64,000 nt of DNA from JACDAN01 sp963847235 (GTDB lineage: Bacteria; Actinomycetota; Thermoleophilia; Gaiellales; Gaiellaceae): the NCBI GenBank assembly GCA_963847235.1, contig CAWJYU010000013.1, forward strand, positions 52,316-116,315, written 5' to 3'. Position 1 is the first letter of the stretch. Each line of letters opens with the position of its first letter. The notes under the pieces were generated by a model that worked only from the letters and a program-made list of their open reading frames with translations, searched no databases and was not told the origin of the DNA. Below, piece after piece: positions 60,132 to 64,000 of the stretch. The position numbers were made by a program, and so were the translations under genes.

Positions 60132-60302
60132 ATGTGGTGGTTCGTCGGAATAGGTGGCGTCTTTCTGTACTTGCTCGTGCTCTGGACTCTCGGCTTGGCC
60201 ACGCTGAGAAATGGACACGGGTGGATGTTCTTCTTCGGGTTCTTCTTCCCCCTGCTCTGGGTCTTCGGAGCATTCATGACCCGAAGCAGCGAGTACGCCT
60301 GA
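60132..60302 (+). CDS. 56-residue aromatic-rich membrane protein
   Basis: ATG 60132 with AAGGGAG before it; stop TGA 60300-60302. MWWFVGIGGVFLYLLVLWTL, GLATLRNGHGWMFFFGFFFP, LLWVFGAFMTRSSEYA: two membrane helices very rich in Trp and Phe. The size and layout resemble small two-helix (PLDc_N-like) proteins. It is the first gene after element d. Confidence 0.65.
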   Translation: MWWFVGIGGVFLYLLVLWTLGLATLRNGHGWMFFFGFFFPLLWVFGAFMTRSSEYA

Positions 60303-60342
60303 GCTTCGACAACGAGACGAGCCCGGCTGACCAGACGCGACG

Positions 60343-61668
60343 CTACGACGACGCCTCCGCTGTGACGTCCTCGACGTCCCGATGCTTGCGCCACAGCCCC
60401 GCCGCCCACCGGTGGGGTCGCTGTTCGGGAGCCGGTGCGCTCTCGAACGCGGGCGCGGCGTCGCGCGGATGGGCCGCGAACCACGCCGCGTAGCGACCCG
60501 CAAGCGGGGTTGCGGTCAGGCCGTGTAGGAGGACCGAGAGCCCGATCGTGAGAAAGATCGTGTTCAGCAGCACTGTCTCGTTGGTCAGATGGGCATCCTC
60601 GACCAGGATCACGGCGAAGACGATCGAGGCAAGCCCGCGCGGCCCGAACCAGCCGAGGAATGCGACTGTCGGGCGCCTGGCGCGGGATCCGAGCATCGCG
60701 AGGGCCACGGGAACCATGCGAACGACCGTCAGGCTGAGAAGCGCATAGAGGACGACCTCGGCGGTGAGATCGTCGAGCAAGGGCACGAGCATGACGGCGC
60801 CGAAGAGGACGAACGTGGCTGCACCGAGCAGGCCGCCCAGCTCCTCGAGGAAGAGTGTCACCTCGCCGCCGACCTCCCGACGCAGCCCGCCGAAGACCGC
60901 ACCTCCGACGAACGCCGCGATGAACCCGCTCCCGCCCATCCAGACGGCCAGGCCGTAGGCGAGCGCGGCCCCCGCGACCGGTACGACCTGAACCCAGATC
61001 TCATCCACGAGGCGACGCGGGACGCCCACCCTGACCACAGCGGCCGCTGCGAGTCCCGCGATCACGCCCCCGAGCGATCCGTACCCGATCTCCTCGAGCA
61101 CGAGCTCCGCCGCCTCGCCGTTTCCGATCGCGCCCTCTTCCGCCTCGGCGATCGCGATCGCGATCAGGAGCAGCGGCACGCAGATGCCGTCGTTGAGCCC
61201 GCTCTCGACGTTGAGCCCCTGACGGACACGTGAAGGAACCCGGGGATCGGTGACGACCGCCTGCCCCAGCGCAGCGTCCGTCGGCGCGAGCACGATCGCA
61301 AGCAGGACCGCCTCGATGAACGCGAGCTCTGGGAGCACGGCGACACCCGCGAGCGCGCCGGCCACGATCGTCAGCGGCAGCCCGATCGCAAGCAGGCGAA
61401 GGGGGAGGACGTATTCGCGGCGCAGTGCTGCGAGGTCGATTCGTGAGGCGTCCGAGAAGAGCACGAGCGTGAGCGTCGCCTCGGCGACCAGGCGGACGAA
61501 TTCGCTCTCGATCTCCGGTTCGAGCCAGCCGAGCGCCTCGTCGCTCACGAGGATGCCGCCGGCGACGAACACCATCGCGGCGGTGATCACGGACCCCGAG
61601 AGCCGTCGCGAAAAGGCCGCGTACGCAAGTACGAGGAGCGAGATCGCAACGAGGCCCGAGCTGCCCAA
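60343..61668 (-). CDS. CPA1-type cation:proton antiporter (NhaP-like)
   Basis: 441 residues from TTG 61668. About twelve helices. Motifs: SGSVITAAMVFVAGGILVSD, LVLFSDASRIDLAALRREYV, LAPTDAALGQAVVTDPRVPS and VESGLNDGICVPLLLIAIAI with the N-D pair that binds the cation, then GFIAAFVGGAVFGGLRREVG and LGWFGPRGLASIVFAVILVE. Exchanges Na+ or K+ for H+. 125 bp from the divergent DedA gene; element e lies in this gap. Confidence 0.88.
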   Translation of the reverse strand: MGSSGLVAISLLVLAYAAFSRRLSGSVITAAMVFVAGGILVSDEALGWLEPEIESEFVRLVAEATLTLVLFSDASRIDLAALRREYVLPLRLLAIGLPLTIVAGALAGVAVLPELAFIEAVLLAIVLAPTDAALGQAVVTDPRVPSRVRQGLNVESGLNDGICVPLLLIAIAIAEAEEGAIGNGEAAELVLEEIGYGSLGGVIAGLAAAAVVRVGVPRRLVDEIWVQVVPVAGAALAYGLAVWMGGSGFIAAFVGGAVFGGLRREVGGEVTLFLEELGGLLGAATFVLFGAVMLVPLLDDLTAEVVLYALLSLTVVRMVPVALAMLGSRARRPTVAFLGWFGPRGLASIVFAVILVEDAHLTNETVLLNTIFLTIGLSVLLHGLTATPLAGRYAAWFAAHPRDAAPAFESAPAPEQRPHRWAAGLWRKHRDVEDVTAEASS

Positions 61669-61722
61669 CCCAGTTCGACACTAACGCCCGAGAAATCGCG
61701 CTTCATCGCCTACAACGCCACG

Positions 61723-61754
61723 TTCACCCGGGTGAACGTGGCGCTCGGGCGATG
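61723..61754 (+). promoter_or_regulatory. regulon element e
   Basis: TTCACCCGGGTGAA (61723-61736) and GGGCGATG (61747-61754), half-sites 17 bp apart. An extra inverted half-site TTCATCGCC (61702-61710) lies upstream. 40 bp before the DedA gene. Confidence 0.75.
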
Positions 61755-61793
61755 AGGGAGCGCTGACCCGGTCGCGAGAATTACCGGAGGGCG

Positions 61794-62573
61794 ATGACAG
61801 CGATCGATCTCGAGGAGCAGGAGCCTTTCTGGAGGCGGCACCTCGGTGTTCTGATCGTCGGCAGCTTCGCCGTCCTCCTGGTCGTCATCGTCCTGCTCCA
61901 GCTTCTGGAGGAAGGGGACGTGGCCGAGTGGCTCGCCGAGGCGCCGAAGGAATGGGCCTACGTCCTGTGCTTCGGGCTCGTCTGGATCGATGCGATCATC
62001 CCGATCTTCCCCGGCGAGACGACGCTGAGCACCGCTTCGACGCTCGCCGCACAGGGAGAGCTCGAGCTCGAGATCGTCATGGTGGCCGGCGCGCTCGGCG
62101 CGATCGTCGGAGACTCGTCGCTGTTCTGGATCGCCCGCAAGAGCGCCGCCAGAGTGCAAGGCCAGCTCGACAAGGCGCTGAAGAATCCGAAGGTTCGCGC
62201 CGGCTGGGACGCCCTCGACCGGTCCCCAGGACTCATGATCGTCGCCGGCCGCTACGTCCCGGGAATGCGCTTTGCCGTCAACGCAACCATGGGGCTCTCC
62301 AGCCTTCCCTACCGCCGCTTCCTCCCCTGGTCGGTCATCGGCGGAATCCTGTGGTCGGTCTACACGTGCATGTTGTCCTACAAGGTTGCGACCACGCTCT
62401 CCGGCTTTCCGCTCGCGTCGCTCATCATCTCCTCGCTCATCACCTCCGCTGCGTTGGCGGCGATCTACTTCGTCGACCGGCGGAGGAGGAGGAGAGCAGC
62501 GGAGGGTGCCGAGCCGGCCGACGTGAGCGCGGAGCCTGCGGTCCGGCCGAGCTCCGCCGGAAGCGACAAGTAA
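61794..62573 (+). CDS. DedA-family membrane protein (VTT domain)
   Basis: 259 residues from ATG 61794. DedA features: WIDAIIPIFPGETTLSTAST (the acidic/Pro re-entrant loop), GALGAIVGDSSLFWIARKSA and the Arg-containing GRYVPGMRFAVNATMGLSSL followed by PYRRFLPWSVIGGILWSV. DedA proteins are probable lipid scramblases or carrier-lipid transporters needed for envelope integrity. Element e sits upstream; the YihY gene follows with no gap. Confidence 0.9.
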   Translation: MTAIDLEEQEPFWRRHLGVLIVGSFAVLLVVIVLLQLLEEGDVAEWLAEAPKEWAYVLCFGLVWIDAIIPIFPGETTLSTASTLAAQGELELEIVMVAGALGAIVGDSSLFWIARKSAARVQGQLDKALKNPKVRAGWDALDRSPGLMIVAGRYVPGMRFAVNATMGLSSLPYRRFLPWSVIGGILWSVYTCMLSYKVATTLSGFPLASLIISSLITSAALAAIYFVDRRRRRRAAEGAEPADVSAEPAVRPSSAGSDK

Positions 62574-63624
62574 GTGGGTCGGCACGAGGCACCCGCCGCC
62601 GGCACCGACGATCGCGCTCGCGCCAGGTTCACTGCCGCGGTTGCAAGCGCCAGAAGCGCCAGTACACGGCACGTGTCGCTCGCGGTCCCGTTCCGGGCAG
62701 TGGAACGAAACCGGCGCGTCGCGGCAAGCGTTCTCGCCGGGGGGATCGCCTACCGCCTGTTCCTGTGGCTCTTGCCGCTCGGGTTGATCCTCGGGGGCGC
62801 GCTCGGGCTCATGGATGCGGACAGCACCGAGGAGGCCATTGCAACCGGCGGTATTCCTGCGGCGGTCGTCGACGTGATCGGCGACGTCGCACGAGCCGCG
62901 GAGTCCGACTGGTGGTGGCTTCTCGGGATCGGCGTTCCCCTCCTCCTCTGGGCGGGATACACAGGCGCGAAAGCGGCGCAGCTCATTCACTCGCTCGTCT
63001 GGGACGAGCCCCCTCCGCGGACCAACCCGCTGAAGAGCTCACTTGTCTTCACGGGCGTGCTGTGCGCCTTCATGGCCGCAGCCGGAATCACGTGGTGGCT
63101 TCGCGACGAGACCGCGCTCGTGGGCCTCCTCGCGGCCGCGCTCGCCAGCGGCTCCGCTCGCCGCGTTCTGGCTCTGGGCTTCTCTCCGCCTTCCGCACCG
63201 GGACGCTCCCTGGCGGGCGCTGCTACCCGGCGCGATCCTCGTCGCGATCGGCTTTCAGGTGTTCCACGTGCTGATCGTCGAGTTCCTCGTGCCGAAGCTC
63301 GAGAAGTCGACCACGCTGTACGGGAGCCTCGGCGCCATGACGACGCTCCTGTTCTTCATGTACTTCGTGGGGAGGCTCGTCGTCACCTCGCCCGTCCTCA
63401 ACAGCTCCCTCCATCACGAGCTCCGGATGCACGGCGATGCTGGCCGTCGAGGGAGCGGATGGCGAGACCGGCGAGCGGTTCACCCGCGTGAAACAGGCCG
63501 GGCGGGCCTCGTTTGGCGGCTTGTTGACCAGCCTTCCGGTCGGTGCAGGCCTTCATCGCCCAATCCGGATGATGCTGCCGTCCTGCCCGGGCCGGATGAT
63601 GGATCGGGCCCGTGTTCTTCCTGA
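62574..63624 (+). CDS. YihY/BrkB-family membrane protein, one frame break, 3-prime end unclear
   Basis: GTG 62574 directly after the DedA stop. VERNRRVAASVLAGGIAYRL and FLWLLPLGLILGGALGLMDA are typical YihY helices, then WWLLGIGVPLLLWAGYTGAK. Near 63155 the frame changes and resumes PAAPLAAFWLWASLRLPHRD, LPGAILVAIGFQVFHVLIVE, GAMTTLLFFMYFVGRLVVTS, SPVLNSSLHHELRMHGDA. Homology ends near 63440. The frame then runs through repeat R to TGA 63622-63624, which is probably not native; the true stop may have been lost. Confidence 0.75.
63479..63492. promoter_or_regulatory. degenerate regulon palindrome f
   Basis: TTCACCCGCGTGAA, one mismatch to the regulon palindrome, but no GGGYGATG at the 17-bp position on either strand. 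Immediately precedes repeat R copy 2. Confidence 0.4.
63507..63609. repeat. dispersed repeat R, copy 2
   Basis: About 90 percent identical to 42506-42612 in the same plus-strand orientation (TTTGGCGGCTTG ... GGGCCGGATGATGG). Here it lies between the YihY end and the NfeD-like start with no sulfatase next to it, so it looks like a copied or left-behind leader. Confidence 0.65.
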
Positions 63625-63940
63625 TCACGCTCCTCCTGCTGCTCCTGCTGCCCGATCCGTGGAACGTCGTGGCGGCGCTGGCGACACTCGCGCTCTTCGG
63701 CCTCGAGGTTCTCTACTTCTACCGGCGCATGCGCGGGGTGAAGGTCGTGACCGGGGTGGAGAACCTCGTCGGCGCCGTCGGGAGGACGGTGGAGCCGCTG
63801 GATCCCGACGGCCACGTCCGCGTCCACGGCGAGCTGTGGCAGGCGCACTCGACGCGCCCGGCCGAGCGGGCGCGCAGGTCCGCGTCGTGGCGGTCGACGG
63901 CCTCGAGCTCGAAGTCGAGCCGGCGGAGGCCCGACGATGA
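63612..63940 (+). CDS. NfeD-like membrane protein, one frame break
   Basis: From GTG 63612. Two membrane helices (FFLITLLLLLLLPDPWNVVA; LATLALFGLEVLYFYRRMRG), then an OB-fold: VVTGVENLVGAVGRTVEPLD, GHVRVHGELWQA. Near 63855 the frame shifts and continues GAQVRVVAVDGLELEVEPAE to the TGA at 63938-63940. Short NfeD proteins work with SPFH/slipin proteins; the overlapping next ORF could be that partner. Confidence 0.7.
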
Positions 63941-64000
63941 GTACCGAGGCCCACGCCACCGAAGCGCCGGCGAAGGACCCTTCGCCGGTCCTGCCGTTCG
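63937..64000 (+). CDS. start of a further gene (cut by window edge)
   Basis: ATG 63937 overlaps the NfeD-like stop (ATGA). Only MSTEAHATEAPAKDPSPVLP and F are visible. An SPFH/slipin-family partner of NfeD would fit the context but nothing in these 21 residues shows it. Confidence 0.5.
   Translation, partial: MSTEAHATEAPAKDPSPVLPF

Noticed and set aside
1..64000. tRNA, rRNA or CRISPR features
   Set aside because: No cloverleaf with a T-loop in a non-coding gap, no ribosomal RNA stretch and no regularly spaced repeats were seen by eye; a covariance-model scan would be needed to exclude small RNAs.

Overview
The window is high-GC bacterial DNA with GTG, TTG and probably CTG starts, very short intergenic gaps and many 4-bp stop/start overlaps. 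The gene set includes MalT-like LuxR (LAL) regulators, DUF7144, DUF6325 and SHOCT proteins, LtrA and a CoA-dependent anthranilate route. It suggests an actinobacterium, plausibly a Thermoleophilia/Gaiellales-type lineage known mostly from metagenomes. I see no rRNA, tRNA or CRISPR array. About twenty frame breaks interrupt otherwise conserved proteins, often by one base in a short G or C run. I read most of them as sequence errors and annotate the genes across the breaks.

Layout. 0-5.4 kb: a DyP-type peroxidase (cut by the window edge) and two conserved unknowns, divergent from an alpha-dioxygenase-like haem peroxidase, then a histidine phosphatase. 5.4-12.7 kb: an LtrA membrane protein with an unusual structured leader, an AraC regulator, small secreted and Fe-S proteins, an Lrp/EamA divergent pair, a secreted glycosidase-like protein and an RTX-repeat protein. 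12.8-23.6 kb (minus strand): eleven tightly coupled genes that look like a complete tryptophan catabolic operon. They include tryptophan dioxygenase, kynureninase, an anthranilate-CoA ligase, a 2-aminobenzoyl-CoA monooxygenase/reductase-like fusion and beta-oxidation-type enzymes, with a PaaI-type thioesterase divergent at the head. 24-31.6 kb: cell-wall peptidase and L,D-transpeptidase, a first LAL regulator, a CMD-family protein, and a phospholipase-D-like protein coupled to a HerA-like ATPase. 31.7-39.8 kb: a peptide and amino-acid utilisation run (two APC permeases, M20 and M24 peptidases) and an MFS exporter.

40-64 kb holds the most unusual part. It has two large arylsulfatases (one fused to a DUF1269-like glycine-rich domain), a second LAL regulator, a NarL-type response regulator, a receiver protein, a histidine kinase, a SulP transporter, tandem membrane-anchored coiled-coil proteins, CYTH, DUF7144, DUF6325 and SHOCT proteins, several tiny ORFs, a Na+/H+ antiporter, DedA, YihY and NfeD proteins. 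Five transcription units here start 37-75 bp downstream of the same bipartite element: the palindrome TTCACCCGGGTGAA followed, always 17 bp from the GGGTGA half-site, by GGGYGATG. The half-site resembles a MalT box, and one copy lies in the divergent promoter of the LAL gene. I infer an undescribed LAL-controlled envelope/sulfate regulon.
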